Source: Planctomycetota bacterium
GTDB taxonomy: Bacteria > Planctomycetota > Phycisphaerae > Sedimentisphaerales > Anaerobacaceae
Assembly (NCBI GenBank): GCA_013349615.1
Contig: DUZJ01000014.1
Span: 1-54,639, forward strand
Reading direction: 5' to 3'
Length of the DNA stretch: 54,639 nt
In this document: piece by piece, positions 36,401 to 46,000 of the stretch
Layout: the number at the start of each line of letters is the position of its first letter
Numbering within the stretch: position 1 is the stretch's first letter
Position numbers and translations under genes: made by a program
The notes under the pieces: generated by a model
Told to the model about the DNA's origin: nothing
What the model saw: the letters and a program-made list of their open reading frames with translations, nothing else
Database searches by the model: none

Positions 36401-36478
36401 ACCGCCGATGATGGCCGCAGCATTTACTTCCCGGCAACGGCACCGCAGATGGAGCAAACGGTAGTGATTATCCAGTAA
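33425..36478 (+). CDS. Exported alpha-glucuronidase-like protein with malectin domain
   Basis: A 1017-residue protein with a signal peptide (about 1-25). Residues ~30-155 resemble the N-terminal domain of GH67 alpha-glucuronidases and related GH20b domains (RAERLAAKEIRRYLYLRTG, then GALYGAYRFIEHFGVRFY). A probable TIM barrel follows (about 165-535; e.g. DYYWLWTPEGWTW). A malectin-like carbohydrate-binding domain (about 555-665; VPNGKYKATLQFSEPHYNEAG) comes next, then a helical region, and an Ig-like C-terminal domain. The architecture suggests an exported glycoside hydrolase acting on uronic-acid-containing glycans. Catalytic residues were not identified with confidence. AAGGAGAG precedes the ATG; 25 bp separate it from the URO-D-like gene. 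Confidence 0.75.
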   Translation: MRKTHLLLAITLVAVASYQKSRLASGQQKNPITIVYSSQASRAERLAAKEIRRYLYLRTGKLLPLVRSSRNLDFQTALIVVGAKDRDIIKRMQDKDAALKSSVPALQAQQYRIKTFRINKQPAVLIAGGDSIGALYGAYRFIEHFGVRFYIHGDVLPDEKISLKLPDLDERGKPLFELRGIHPFHDFPEGPDWWNVDDYKAVIAQLPKLRMNFFGLHCYPEGGVGPEPEVWIGKPDDVFPDGRVKFSSQSRHFTTHGGTWGYKSKDTADFSFGADLLFDRNDYGADYMKAMTPWPKTAQARNELFNRFGSVLDEAFSFAKDLGVKTCIGTETPLTIPKMVKEHLKEEGKNPDDPAVAQSIYEGMFQRIKKTHPLDYYWLWTPEGWTWGGAKDEQVAATEKDILLAVSAAKKVNAPFTLATCGWVLGPPKDRAQFDNALPKEMPFSCINRQVGFEPVEPSFARLKGRPKWAIPWLEDDPAMIIPQLWAGRMRRDAADALAYGCTGLMGIHWRTRILGPNVSALARAAWEQSGWNPDFGKKLEPPEPKLTEGRQGGNVAAFPNNHIVDTEDDPLYQTVRWDVSAYRLKVPNGKYKATLQFSEPHYNEAGKRVFGVKLQGKTVIDKLDVFAKVGRNRALDYTFEDVKVTKGILDIRFVKVVEFHCIAAIAVQGRGGTRKVNCGGPAYKDYEADLPSSGPDGRPRDLPTDDFYADWALTQFGPEAAKPIAKLFARLDGGPPVTGGGRTSNLPRPSTWVGGPGGINPDARAWEQVSTEYKFVDELAKLRPRIKGPGNLERFDYWLNTFRYLRAVGQVNCTWARFNAALKKVKDEKQADARRELARQTALPLRKELVAQVADVHRYLLATITTTGGMGNVANWQQHLIPTLLTQPGRELAKILTQDLPEDATPSKRYDGPPRIIVPTVRSSLTTGEDLKLKVIIPAQKQPEYPFLYWRPIGTDKYSKVALTHIARRVYSVTIPAGQIKKTDLEYHIKVTADDGRSIYFPATAPQMEQTVVIIQ

Positions 36479-36503
36479 GCAGGAAAGGAAATATCAAGAT
36501 ACT

Positions 36504-37763
36504 ATGAATTCGCGCCAAAGAGTATTAAAAGCGTTGAACTATGAATCGACTGACCGTGTTCCCGTGGATTTGGGAGGTACGCTCTGTTCCGGGGCTCAAG
36601 TTAGTGTAATTGCGAATGTGCGACAGGCACTTGGTCTGGACAGAAAGGGCGAGCCGGTGAAGGTTGTCGAGCCTTACCAAATGCTTGGTGAGGTCGCCGC
36701 TGACTTACTTGGCGCACTTGGCATTGATGTCGTTAATCTGCCCGGACCAAAGAACATGTTCGGCTTCGAGAACACGGATTGGAAACCGTGGCGAACATTC
36801 GATGGTACGAATGTACTGGTGCCGGGCAAGTTCAATACTGAGCCGGAAGCCAACGGGGATATTCTAATGTACCCGGAAGGCGACATGTCGGTGCCGGCTT
36901 CAGCACGGATGCCCAAAGGCGGGTTCTATTTTGACTCGATTATTCGTCAAAAGCCCATCGACGAAGCCAGGTTGAATCCGGCGGATAATCTGGAGGATTT
37001 TACGCTAATCAGCGAGGAAGATTTGAAATTCTATGAGGGAGCCGCTCTTGCACTTTACGAGAACACCGACCTTGCCGTTGCAGGCGGGTTTCACGGAACG
37101 GGGCTTGGGGACATAGCGCTTGTCCCCGCACCGTGGATGAAGGACCCAAAGGGAATCCGGGACATCGAAGAATGGTATATCAGCACTGTCTCGCGAAGAG
37201 AATATATAAGCGAGGTTTTTGCAGGCCAGGCGGAAATCGCGGTAAAGAACCTGGAGAGGATTTACCAGGCCGTTGGCGACAAGGTGCACGTTGTATTTTT
37301 AGATGGGACCGACCTGGCAGCACAGGACACATTATTCTGCTCACCCGACGGTTACAGAGAGCTTTATCTGCCGAACAGCCGGAAAATCAACGACTGGATT
37401 CACGCCAACACGAAATGGAAAACGATGAAACATTGCTGCGGTGGCTGCGAGCCGCTGATTGATGGCTTTATAGAGGCAGGATTCGATATTCTCAATCCTG
37501 TTCAGACTTCTGCAAGGGGAATGGACCCCCAGCAGTTGGTTGACAAATATGGCGGCAGGATAGTGTTCTGGGGCGGCGGTGTGGATACTCAGCATACTCT
37601 GCCGTTCGGTACGGCCGATGAGGTTCGAGAACAGGTCGCCGAGCGGGTGCGGATATTCAACCAAAAAAACGGCTTTGTGTTTAATACGATTCACAACATC
37701 CAGTGCAACACACCGGTCGAGAATGTGCTGGCAATGTTCGAGGCGCTGGGTAGAAAGATATAG
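36504..37763 (+). CDS. URO-D / methyltransferase-like protein (paralogue 1)
   Basis: A 419-residue cytoplasmic protein of the uroporphyrinogen decarboxylase/MtaA-CmuA superfamily. It opens with SRQRVLKALNYESTDRVPVDLGG, typical of the group. Later it has the probable metal site KHCCGGCEPLI (about 312-322) and the family's C-terminal WGGGVDTQ stretch. Members of this branch are often cobalamin- or zinc-dependent methyltransferases, not haem enzymes. The location between an alpha-glucuronidase-like gene and a sulfatase gene suggests a role in removing methyl groups from a sugar or a linked aromatic; this is inference. A paralogue is encoded at 46785-48014. Confidence 0.82.
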   Translation: MNSRQRVLKALNYESTDRVPVDLGGTLCSGAQVSVIANVRQALGLDRKGEPVKVVEPYQMLGEVAADLLGALGIDVVNLPGPKNMFGFENTDWKPWRTFDGTNVLVPGKFNTEPEANGDILMYPEGDMSVPASARMPKGGFYFDSIIRQKPIDEARLNPADNLEDFTLISEEDLKFYEGAALALYENTDLAVAGGFHGTGLGDIALVPAPWMKDPKGIRDIEEWYISTVSRREYISEVFAGQAEIAVKNLERIYQAVGDKVHVVFLDGTDLAAQDTLFCSPDGYRELYLPNSRKINDWIHANTKWKTMKHCCGGCEPLIDGFIEAGFDILNPVQTSARGMDPQQLVDKYGGRIVFWGGGVDTQHTLPFGTADEVREQVAERVRIFNQKNGFVFNTIHNIQCNTPVENVLAMFEALGRKI

Positions 37764-37769
37764 GAAAAG

Positions 37770-37839
37770 TGGCACGGGCTTGGGGCCCATGGAAACACGG
37801 CCAGGATGGCCGTGCCACAGGGATGGCCGTCCCACAGGC
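37770..37839. repeat. CACGGGCTT/CACGGCC palindromic element
   Basis: GGCACGGGCTTGGGGCCCATG is followed by CACGGCCAGGATGGCCGTG, and then a partial second copy (GGATGGCCGTCCCACAGG). It fills the gap before the sulfatase gene. It is the un-nested form of the 66-bp inverted repeats. Confidence 0.88.
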
Positions 37840-37853
37840 AAGGAGTAATAGCT

Positions 37854-39398
37854 ATGCAGATACGTGATTGCTCACGTAGAGAGTTTCTGAAGACATTGGG
37901 TATCGGGGCAGTGTCGCTCGCTGCTGCGGGGTGCACGACCTCCTCTCAAGGGCCCTCTCGCAGCCGGTGTTCGGCCCGCAAGCCGAATATTGTCTTTATT
38001 CTTGCGGACGATATGGGCTACGGGGACCTGGCCTGCCAGAATCCTGATTCGAAAGTCCCGACGCCCAACCTCGACCGGCTCGCGAAGCAAGGCATCCGTT
38101 TTACGGATGCGCATTCGCCGTCAGCAGTCTGCACGCCAACTCGATACGGTGTACTGACGGGGCGATACTGCTGGCGAACACGCTTAAAAAGAGGGGTGTT
38201 TCGGCCGTGGGACCCACCATTGATTGATGAAGACAGGCCCACCGTCGGCTCATTTTTGAAACAGCACGGATACCATACGGCCTGCATTGGCAAATGGCAT
38301 TTAGGCTGGGACTGGCCAAGCAAAGATGACAAGCCGGTAAAACCCGGTTGGGGTGAACCAGGCTGGAATGCAGACTTTACAGGTCCTATTGCCAACGGTC
38401 CAACTACTCGCGGATTCGATTATTACTTCGGTACAGACGTCCCCAATTTCCCGCCGTACTGTTTTATCGAGAATGACCGAACTATAGGTGTGCCGACAGT
38501 AAAGAAACCGGATTCGATGTTCGGAAGTCCGGGGCTAATGCTTGAGGGATGGGACCTGACACAAATTTTACCCGGGCTTCAGAAGAAGGCGGTCGAATAT
38601 ATCAACGGACACGCCGGCGCCGGAGCCCCATTTTTTCTTTATTTTCCACTGACAGCGCCACATACGCCAATTGCTCCGGCTGAGGCATATCGGCGGAAGA
38701 GTCAGGCCGGAGCTTACGGCGACTTTGTTCATCAGGTCGATGCAGTTGTGGGCAGTGTTCTGGATGCGCTTAAGCGTAATGGTTTGGCGGAGAACACGCT
38801 TGTCATATTTACCAGCGATAATGGCTCGCCCGGCCGCGATGGGACCAACATGAGCGGTGCGGTGAATTCCGTAAGAAGATTTGGACATAACCCAAGCTAC
38901 GTTTACCGCGGCATCAAGGCCGATGTCTGGGATGGAGGGCACCGCGTACCCTTCATCGCCCGTTGGCCGGGGAAAATCCCACCCCGAGCCGTCAGCACCG
39001 AACCTATATGTCACGTGGACTTGATGGCAACGTGCTCGGCGATTCTTGGCGTCGAACTGCCGGATGACGCCAGCGAGGACAGCTACAACATATTGCCGGC
39101 ACTTCTGGGCGCCGAATTCGATAAGCCCACGCGCGCGGCGGTTGTGCATCATTCCGGTAATGGCATGTTTGCGATAAGGCAGGGAAAGTGGAAGCTGATT
39201 TTAGGACGCGGCTCGGGCGGATGGAGCGGCAAAGGAAAGAAAACCGACCCGCCTGTCCAATTGTACAATATGCGGGGAGATAAATCTGAGAAGAAAAACC
39301 TATGCGCTGAGCATCCCGAGGTTGTCGAGCGTCTGACGAAGCTGCTGGCCAAATACAAGAAAGAAGGACGAAGTCATCCACCGGGCAGGAAAGTTTAA
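37854..39398 (+). CDS. Tat/lipoprotein arylsulfatase-type sulfatase
   Basis: A 514-residue protein. It begins with a Tat-type motif (SRREFLKTLG) and a lipobox (LAAAGC), so it is probably exported folded and lipid-anchored. The sulfatase core begins NIVFILADDMGYGDLAC, with the metal-binding Asp pair. The formylglycine signature CTPTR is at residues 93-97 (Cys93 is the residue oxidised by the maturase). Later, GKWHLG and TSDNG are also family motifs. Hydrolysis of sulfate esters on a glycan is the likely role. AAGGAG lies before the ATG at 37854; an upstream in-frame start would translate the repeat. A formylglycine-generating enzyme is not in the window. Confidence 0.95.
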   Translation: MQIRDCSRREFLKTLGIGAVSLAAAGCTTSSQGPSRSRCSARKPNIVFILADDMGYGDLACQNPDSKVPTPNLDRLAKQGIRFTDAHSPSAVCTPTRYGVLTGRYCWRTRLKRGVFRPWDPPLIDEDRPTVGSFLKQHGYHTACIGKWHLGWDWPSKDDKPVKPGWGEPGWNADFTGPIANGPTTRGFDYYFGTDVPNFPPYCFIENDRTIGVPTVKKPDSMFGSPGLMLEGWDLTQILPGLQKKAVEYINGHAGAGAPFFLYFPLTAPHTPIAPAEAYRRKSQAGAYGDFVHQVDAVVGSVLDALKRNGLAENTLVIFTSDNGSPGRDGTNMSGAVNSVRRFGHNPSYVYRGIKADVWDGGHRVPFIARWPGKIPPRAVSTEPICHVDLMATCSAILGVELPDDASEDSYNILPALLGAEFDKPTRAAVVHHSGNGMFAIRQGKWKLILGRGSGGWSGKGKKTDPPVQLYNMRGDKSEKKNLCAEHPEVVERLTKLLAKYKKEGRSHPPGRKV

Positions 39399-39433
39399 CA
39401 TAACAGGATAGATGGGCGAAGGAATGAAAGAAA

Positions 39434-41581
39434 ATGAAAAGTAGAACATGTCGAATATTTGTTGCGGTGCTTTTGGGTTTTTTGCCGGGGTGTCTGAATC
39501 AAAAGAAAACCTGCATCGACCGAGCGGGTCCAAGGCGCGTTATCAGTTTAGACGGCACCTGGGAAATTGCCGAAGGTTCGATGGAATCTGTTCCGAAGAC
39601 CTTTGAGCACAAGGTCCCCGTACCCGGCCTGGTCGATATGGCCGAGCCGGCTTTTGTCGAAGTCGGCCGGAAAAGTGAAAAACGAGAGGCCTTCTGGTAT
39701 CGCCGCACATTTACCGTCAAAGGGACCATACCTGAAGTAGCTCTGCTAAAAATCCACAAGGCCAAATACGGCACTCGGGTATTTCTGAACGGCCAGCTCA
39801 TTGGTGACCACCTGCCCTGTTTTACGCCTGCCTTGCTTGACGTTCGCGACCACCTTAAAGGCTCCGGAGCAACAAATGAAATTATAGTGCGAGTGGGTGC
39901 ATTTCGTGACTCTGTCCCTCAAAGCATCCCGTCGGGCTGGGACTTCGAAAAATATCTCTATATCTCCGGCATTTACGATTCCGCCGAACTCATCCTAACC
40001 GGCAAACCTTACATTGTGAATGTGCAGACGGTCCCGGATATTTTGCGCCACAAGGTACGGATTGTTACTGAGCTGCAATGGCCTGACAGGGATGGACGTG
40101 CTTCCATATCTTATGAAGTATCGGAGGCAGGGACCGGTAAATTTGTCGGTGCGCTAAAACAGAGCGGCCTGCCCTTCGTACCTAATCAAACTACAAAACT
40201 GGACGTTACCATTCCGATAGAAAACTGTAAATTATGGACACCTGAAAATCCTTTTCTTTACGAATTGAAGCTAAAGACGGGAGGTGACCGTTTGCTGGTT
40301 CGGTTTGGTATGCGGTCGTTTAGATTTGATAAGGAATCCGGCCGGGCGATTTTGAATGGCAAACCGTTCTTTTGCCGTGGTACTAACGTTTGCATTTATC
40401 GCTTTTTCGAGGATGCGCTTCGAGGCAACCGGCCCTGGCGCAAAGAATGGGTCCGGCGGTTGCACCGAAAATTCAAGAGCATGCATTGGAACTCGATTCG
40501 TTACTGCATCGGATTTCCGCCGGAAATATGGTACGAAATTGCCGATGAAGAGGGATTTCTCATACAAGACGAATTTCCCATCTGGTTTCTCGGCAGGGAA
40601 AATTGGCCGAAAGCTCTCAAAAGCGACGCTATCGCCGCAGAATATACTGAATGGATGCGGGAAAGATGGAACCATCCGTGCGTAGTTATCTGGGACGCTC
40701 AGAACGAAAGTGTGACTGATGAGACCGGCAAGGCCGTCCAGACTGTTCGTCACCTGGACCTGTCCAATCGTCCGTGGGAAAACGGCTGGTCCGACCCGCA
40801 AAGCCCCCACGACTTTGTGGAGTCTCATCCGTACCTGTTCATCAGGGCCTGGTCGGGCCAGGAACCTTTTCGCTTACGAGATATAGCAAACGTTTCGCCT
40901 GTGCCTCATTTGCGGGCCGAACAAAAAAAGCTCGATGTCCCCATAGTAATCAACGAATATGCCTGGTTATGGCTGAATCGCGATGGCACAACGACTTGCC
41001 TGACAGACAAGGTATATGAGAGTTTGCTTGGCCCGAATTCCACTGTTGCTCAACGGCGTTTGCTGTATGCACGTTATCTGGCCGCTTTGACCGAGTTCTG
41101 GCGCTGTCACCGAAAATGTGCCGGCGTCCTGCATTTTTGCGGACTGGGTTATTCCCGGCCCGGTGACAAGCCCAGACCTGAAGGCGGCGCAACAAGCGAC
41201 CATTTTCTGAATATCGAGACATTAGAATTTGAGCCTGACTTTGAGAAATACGTTAAAGATGCCTTTTCACCGGTCGGTCTTTGTATTAACAAGTTCGATG
41301 AGCAGTTTCCACCAGGAGACGAAGTTGAAGTTCCTGTTATTGTGATTAACGACCTCTATAAAGACTGGAAGGGTAATGTGGTTCTTCGCATTTTACGTGG
41401 CGATGAGACAATTTCCGAGCAGACAAAGAATTGTGCTGTTAGCAGTCTTGGACACGAGACTTTATCTTTTAACGTAACTGTTCCGAATGAGCAGGGGCAG
41501 TATCAGCTCGCAGCCGAACTTATTACTGAAGGTATGCCGGTTCGCAGCCTCAGAGACTTCAATGTTTCTTCATCAAAGTAG
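39434..41581 (+). CDS. GH2-family glycosidase lipoprotein
   Basis: A 715-residue protein with a lipoprotein signal (LLGFLPGC, Cys near residue 20). The GH2 layout is clear: a sugar-binding jelly-roll domain (about 30-185; FWYRRTFTV, KYGTRVFLNGQ), an Ig-like domain (about 190-300), and a TIM barrel (from ~310). Glu425 in DAQNES is the likely acid/base and Glu508 in VINEYAW the likely nucleophile. GH2 members are beta-galactosidases, beta-glucuronidases and beta-mannosidases; the exact substrate cannot be told. It follows the sulfatase by 35 bp and precedes a sugar porter gene. Confidence 0.88.
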   Translation: MKSRTCRIFVAVLLGFLPGCLNQKKTCIDRAGPRRVISLDGTWEIAEGSMESVPKTFEHKVPVPGLVDMAEPAFVEVGRKSEKREAFWYRRTFTVKGTIPEVALLKIHKAKYGTRVFLNGQLIGDHLPCFTPALLDVRDHLKGSGATNEIIVRVGAFRDSVPQSIPSGWDFEKYLYISGIYDSAELILTGKPYIVNVQTVPDILRHKVRIVTELQWPDRDGRASISYEVSEAGTGKFVGALKQSGLPFVPNQTTKLDVTIPIENCKLWTPENPFLYELKLKTGGDRLLVRFGMRSFRFDKESGRAILNGKPFFCRGTNVCIYRFFEDALRGNRPWRKEWVRRLHRKFKSMHWNSIRYCIGFPPEIWYEIADEEGFLIQDEFPIWFLGRENWPKALKSDAIAAEYTEWMRERWNHPCVVIWDAQNESVTDETGKAVQTVRHLDLSNRPWENGWSDPQSPHDFVESHPYLFIRAWSGQEPFRLRDIANVSPVPHLRAEQKKLDVPIVINEYAWLWLNRDGTTTCLTDKVYESLLGPNSTVAQRRLLYARYLAALTEFWRCHRKCAGVLHFCGLGYSRPGDKPRPEGGATSDHFLNIETLEFEPDFEKYVKDAFSPVGLCINKFDEQFPPGDEVEVPVIVINDLYKDWKGNVVLRILRGDETISEQTKNCAVSSLGHETLSFNVTVPNEQGQYQLAAELITEGMPVRSLRDFNVSSSK

Positions 41582-41643
41582 TATAAAATCTTTCTCTCGG
41601 CTACTTTCACGGATGGTTTGTTATCATCAATAAGGAATGCAAA

Positions 41644-43038
41644 ATGGACAAAGGTGATAAAGTAAAGCTTGCGGGAGATTCCGGCAGTTCAGTTTACATT
41701 TTTATGGTGTGTATTGTGGCTGCTCTGGGGGGCTTGTTGTTTGGCTATGATACCGGGGTAATTAACGGGGCAATTGGTCCTCTGAAAACATACTTCGCCC
41801 TTGACGCAAAGGCTGAAGGATGGGCGATGGGTTGCGCATTACTCGGATGCGCGATCGGGGCGGCCAGCGCAGGTGTGTTCAGCGACTGGTTGGGGCGCAA
41901 AAAGGTGCTGATTTTTTCCGCGATTCTGTTCTTTATCTCGGCAATGGGAACGGCATTTCCGAAAACTATCACCGCCTTTATTGTTTTCCGAATAATCGGC
42001 GGCCTGGGAGTTGGGGCCGCATCTATATCGTCGCCGATGTATATAGCTGAGATAAGCCCTGCCAGGATTCGAGGCCGAATGGTATCGGTCAACCAGTTTG
42101 CAATCGTGACCGGTTTTCTGGTCGTATATTTTGTAAATTATTTCATCGCGCTTCAGGGTGACCATGTATGGAATGAGCAGGTAGGATGGCGCTGGATGTT
42201 CGGCTCTGAGGCGATCCCGGCCGTACTGTTGTTGGTACTGCTTTTCTTCGTGCCGGAAAGTCCCCGTTGGCTGACCAAAAAAGGCCGTGGTGAGGAAGCA
42301 CTCATGATTCTGAGCCGGGTTGACGGCGCCGAATATGCCAAAACAGAACTGCTGGAAATCGAGGATGCAATCGCCCACGAAAGTGGGTCGTTAAAACAAT
42401 TGCTTCAGCCGGGCATGAAAATTGTGCTGGTAATGGGCATTGTGCTGGCCGTTCTCCAGCAGGTAACCGGGATCAATGTTTTCCTCTATTTTGGCACCGA
42501 GATCTTCAAGAAGATGGGTTCCGGAACCAACGCCGCTTTGCTTCAGACCGTCATTGTCGGTGCCGTGAATATGACGTTTACCATTATTGCCATCTGGACG
42601 GTGGACAAGCTGGGCCGAAAGCCGCTCATGTTGATAGGCTCTGCCGGCATGGGGATATCGCTGCTGGCGATGGGTCTGGCGGCGTACTTCCAGAGGACGG
42701 AATTGTGGATGTTATTATTTATCCTTAGTTATATCGCATGCTTTGCTCTGTCCGTGGGCCCGGTAACGTGGGTGATTTTGTCGGAGATTTTTCCCACCCG
42801 CATTCGCGGCCGGGCGATGGCCATCGCGACGGTATGTCTATGGGTAGCAAACTACATAGTCTCGCAGACATTCCCTATGATGGATGAAAACCAATGGCTG
42901 CTTGACAGGTTTCATCACGCCTTTCCGTTTTGGGTTTATGGGGCTTTCAGTGTTATTTTGCTGGGTTTTGTCTGGCGATTTGTGCCGGAAACCAAAGGAA
43001 AAACACTTGAAGAAATAGAAAAACACTGGATGCGATAA
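41644..43038 (+). CDS. MFS sugar porter (XylE/GLUT-like)
   Basis: A 464-residue protein with about twelve membrane helices. It shows sugar-porter signatures: GYDTGVINGAI in helix 1, DWLGRKKVLIF in the loop after helix 2, PESPRWLTKKGR after helix 6, DKLGRKPLMLIG after helix 8, and PETKGKTLEEIE at the C-terminus. The likely role is proton-coupled uptake of a monosaccharide released by the surrounding hydrolases. AAGGA precedes the ATG. Confidence 0.95.
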   Translation: MDKGDKVKLAGDSGSSVYIFMVCIVAALGGLLFGYDTGVINGAIGPLKTYFALDAKAEGWAMGCALLGCAIGAASAGVFSDWLGRKKVLIFSAILFFISAMGTAFPKTITAFIVFRIIGGLGVGAASISSPMYIAEISPARIRGRMVSVNQFAIVTGFLVVYFVNYFIALQGDHVWNEQVGWRWMFGSEAIPAVLLLVLLFFVPESPRWLTKKGRGEEALMILSRVDGAEYAKTELLEIEDAIAHESGSLKQLLQPGMKIVLVMGIVLAVLQQVTGINVFLYFGTEIFKKMGSGTNAALLQTVIVGAVNMTFTIIAIWTVDKLGRKPLMLIGSAGMGISLLAMGLAAYFQRTELWMLLFILSYIACFALSVGPVTWVILSEIFPTRIRGRAMAIATVCLWVANYIVSQTFPMMDENQWLLDRFHHAFPFWVYGAFSVILLGFVWRFVPETKGKTLEEIEKHWMR

Positions 43039-43083
43039 ACGAAAACCAAGTAAGCTCGTTCATTTAGAAAAGGAGTAGTCAAG

Positions 43084-46000
43084 ATGAAAGTCGCGACGCT
43101 GACAAAATACCTTGTATTGTCGTTGTTGTTTTATACGTGCCCTTGTACGGGCGGTTCGCGAACCGCCCCTACTCTGGCAGCCGGGCAAACCAAACTGCTC
43201 TGGCAGATTGGCAAGGCCGACAACAACACCGCTGAATTCGCACTTGGGCCGGACAGGAGTAACCAATACTCTGTGACGTTCCCTCGTGATGCACTGTTCG
43301 TGGCCGGGCAATCTGACCCGAAACAGGATTGGCCTTACATTCAGCCGGGTCCCGCCGACCTGTGGGCCGGCAGCAAAAGTCATACCTTTACGATTCTGTT
43401 CGGCGTCAAGAATGCACCGAGCACAGGTGATTGCGCATTAGTTCTGGACTTTGTGGATACGCACAGCTCCAAGCCGCCCAAAATGCAGATTAAAATTAAT
43501 GAAGCGAGCTTTATACGCGAACTTCCCAAAGGTGCAGGGGACCCGTCAGCCTTTGGTGAGGTAGAAAAGGGCCGTGAGCACCGGTGCATAATCGAATTCC
43601 CGGCGCGGGTGATTGAAGCGGGCACGAACACAATTACCATCACCTCTCTGACAGGCAGTTGGATACTCTACGATTATGTATCGCTGAGAACACCGGTCGT
43701 CGTCGAGACCGGGCACGTCGGCGCCACGACCAAGCTCCTGGATGTCCACACCCAACCATTTCTGGTTGAACGCAGCGGCAAGCTGTGCCAGCCCGTTATG
43801 GCCTCTGTGCTGCATCTTGGTGAGCCGGTCGAGGCCACAGTCACTGTGAAAGGGTCCAAACCGGTTAAACAGTTACTCAAATCCGGCTACAAGGTAATCG
43901 AGGGACTTGCCCCGCTGGTGACGAAGCCAACACAGGTCGAGGTTGATGTCAAGGTTGCCGGCCGGTCCATCGACAAGCGAACCGTAACCATCAAGCCCGT
44001 CCGGAAATGGGAGGTGTACCTGCTGCACCACTCGCACGTGGACATTGGTTACACGCACGTACAAACGGAGGTCGAACGCAAGCATTGGGGATATTTCGAG
44101 CAGGTCATTGAGCTGGCGAGAAAGAGCGCAGATTATCCGCCTGGGTCGCGGTTTAAGTGGAACGTCGAAGTATTATGGGCGGTGGATAGTTACCTGAAAC
44201 AGGCGTCTAAAGAAAAACGAGAAGAGTTCATCGATGCTGTCAAGAAGGGCTGGATTAAATTGGACGCCCTCTACGGAAATGAGCTGACCGCACTGTGTCG
44301 GCCGGAAGAGCTCATTCGGCTCGTCGATTACGCTCAGAAGCTGAGGCAGCGATACGATTTGACAATCAACTCGGCTATGATTACCGATGTGCCCGGCTAC
44401 ACCTGGGGTATAGTCCCTGTGCTGGCCCAGAGCGGAGTGAAGTATTTCTCCGTCGGACCAAACCGGGGGCACCGCATTGGGTACACGCTATCGAGTTGGG
44501 GTGACAAGCCTTTTTACTGGCAGTCTCCTTCGGGAAAGCACAGTATCCTCTGCTGGGTGGCCGGCGAAGGGTACTCGTTTTTCCACGCCGGGCGTCTTGA
44601 TGCCGGAAGGCTCTTCAACTACCTCAAACGCCTTGAGAGCTCGAAGTATCCCTACGATATGCTTCAGGTTCGCTACTCAATTGGCGGCGACAACGGCCCC
44701 CCGGACCCTGGTCTCAGTGACTTCGTGAAAAACTGGAACGAAAAATATGCTTATCCGAAGCTGGTTGTGTCAACTGCGAGCGAGATGTGTCGTGAGTTCG
44801 AGCGCCGGTATGCCGGCCGGATACCGAAGGTCCGCGGCGATTTTACGCCGTACTGGGAAGACGGGGCGGGCTCATCTGCGCGTGAGACGTCGATGAACCG
44901 TGCTGCAGCCGAACGTTTGGTGCAGGCCGATACGCTATGGGCAATGCTTAATCCCGCACGGTACCCGGCCGAGGACTTCTACAATGCCTGGCGTGAGGTG
45001 ATACTCTATGACGAACACACCTGGGGTGCACACTGTAGCATCAGCCAGCCAGACAGCGATTTCACCAAGGCCCAGTGGAAGATAAAACAGGCATTTGCCC
45101 TCGACGGTGATACTCGGTCACGCAAACTTCTCAAGGACGCTTTTGCTGAACACCGAACAAAAGCAAAAAAGATTGTAGCTGTGGATGTGTTCAACACCTG
45201 CTCCTGGCCGCGAACGGACCTGGTCGTACTGCCGAAAGACTGGAAGCTTGCCGGTGATACGGTCAGGGATGACGGTGGAAAGCGTGTTCTGTCCCAACGG
45301 CTATCCACGGGTGAGTTGGCCTTCTTGGGCGATGATGTACCGCCCATTGGGGCCAAAAGATTTATTTTCGATGCAGATTCTCCTCCTAAAATCATCGAAC
45401 AAGTAGTGGGTGGCGCGCCCGAGTTCAAACTATTCTACTTCTGCAAGTACCGTACATCCGACGAGCTAAAACAAGTTGTCCGTGGGCAGTTTGCCACTAA
45501 GCTTTTTAACAGGAAAGGTAAATCAACAAAGGTGCGGGACTACACCGTCAGCAGTAATCCCGCTGCTAACCAGTTAATAGTAAGATGCAAAATTCGTGAA
45601 GATATCGAAGCGGTACTTGAACTCTTGCAGGCAGTGGATGTGCCGTCGTTTGCCGCAAAACGGCCTACTTTCTACGCTGGACAAACTCGCGCATTTGATT
45701 TCGATAAAACCAGGTCCCAAGACGCAGAATTGACTAACAGCCGGATTGCCTTGACCGTTGATAAAAAAACCGGCGCTATTGTGAGCCTGAAGTGGAAGAA
45801 GCTAAAAGCCGACATGGTGAATCGCAAGAACGGTATGGGCTTGAACGATTACTTCTATGTGGCCGGCAGAAACCCGAAAGACCCGCAGCGCAATGGGCCG
45901 GTCAAAATCAACGTTAAGGAACATGGGCCTCTGGTTGCGTCGTTGCTGATAGAATCCGATGCACCGGGCTGCCATAAGCTGTCGCGCGAGGTGCGTCTCA

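Noticed and set aside
36504-37763. True uroporphyrinogen decarboxylase (hemE)
   Set aside because: The sequence fits the methyltransferase-like branch with an HCCGG metal motif, it has a paralogue in the same locus, and it lies among glycan genes, not with the haem operon.
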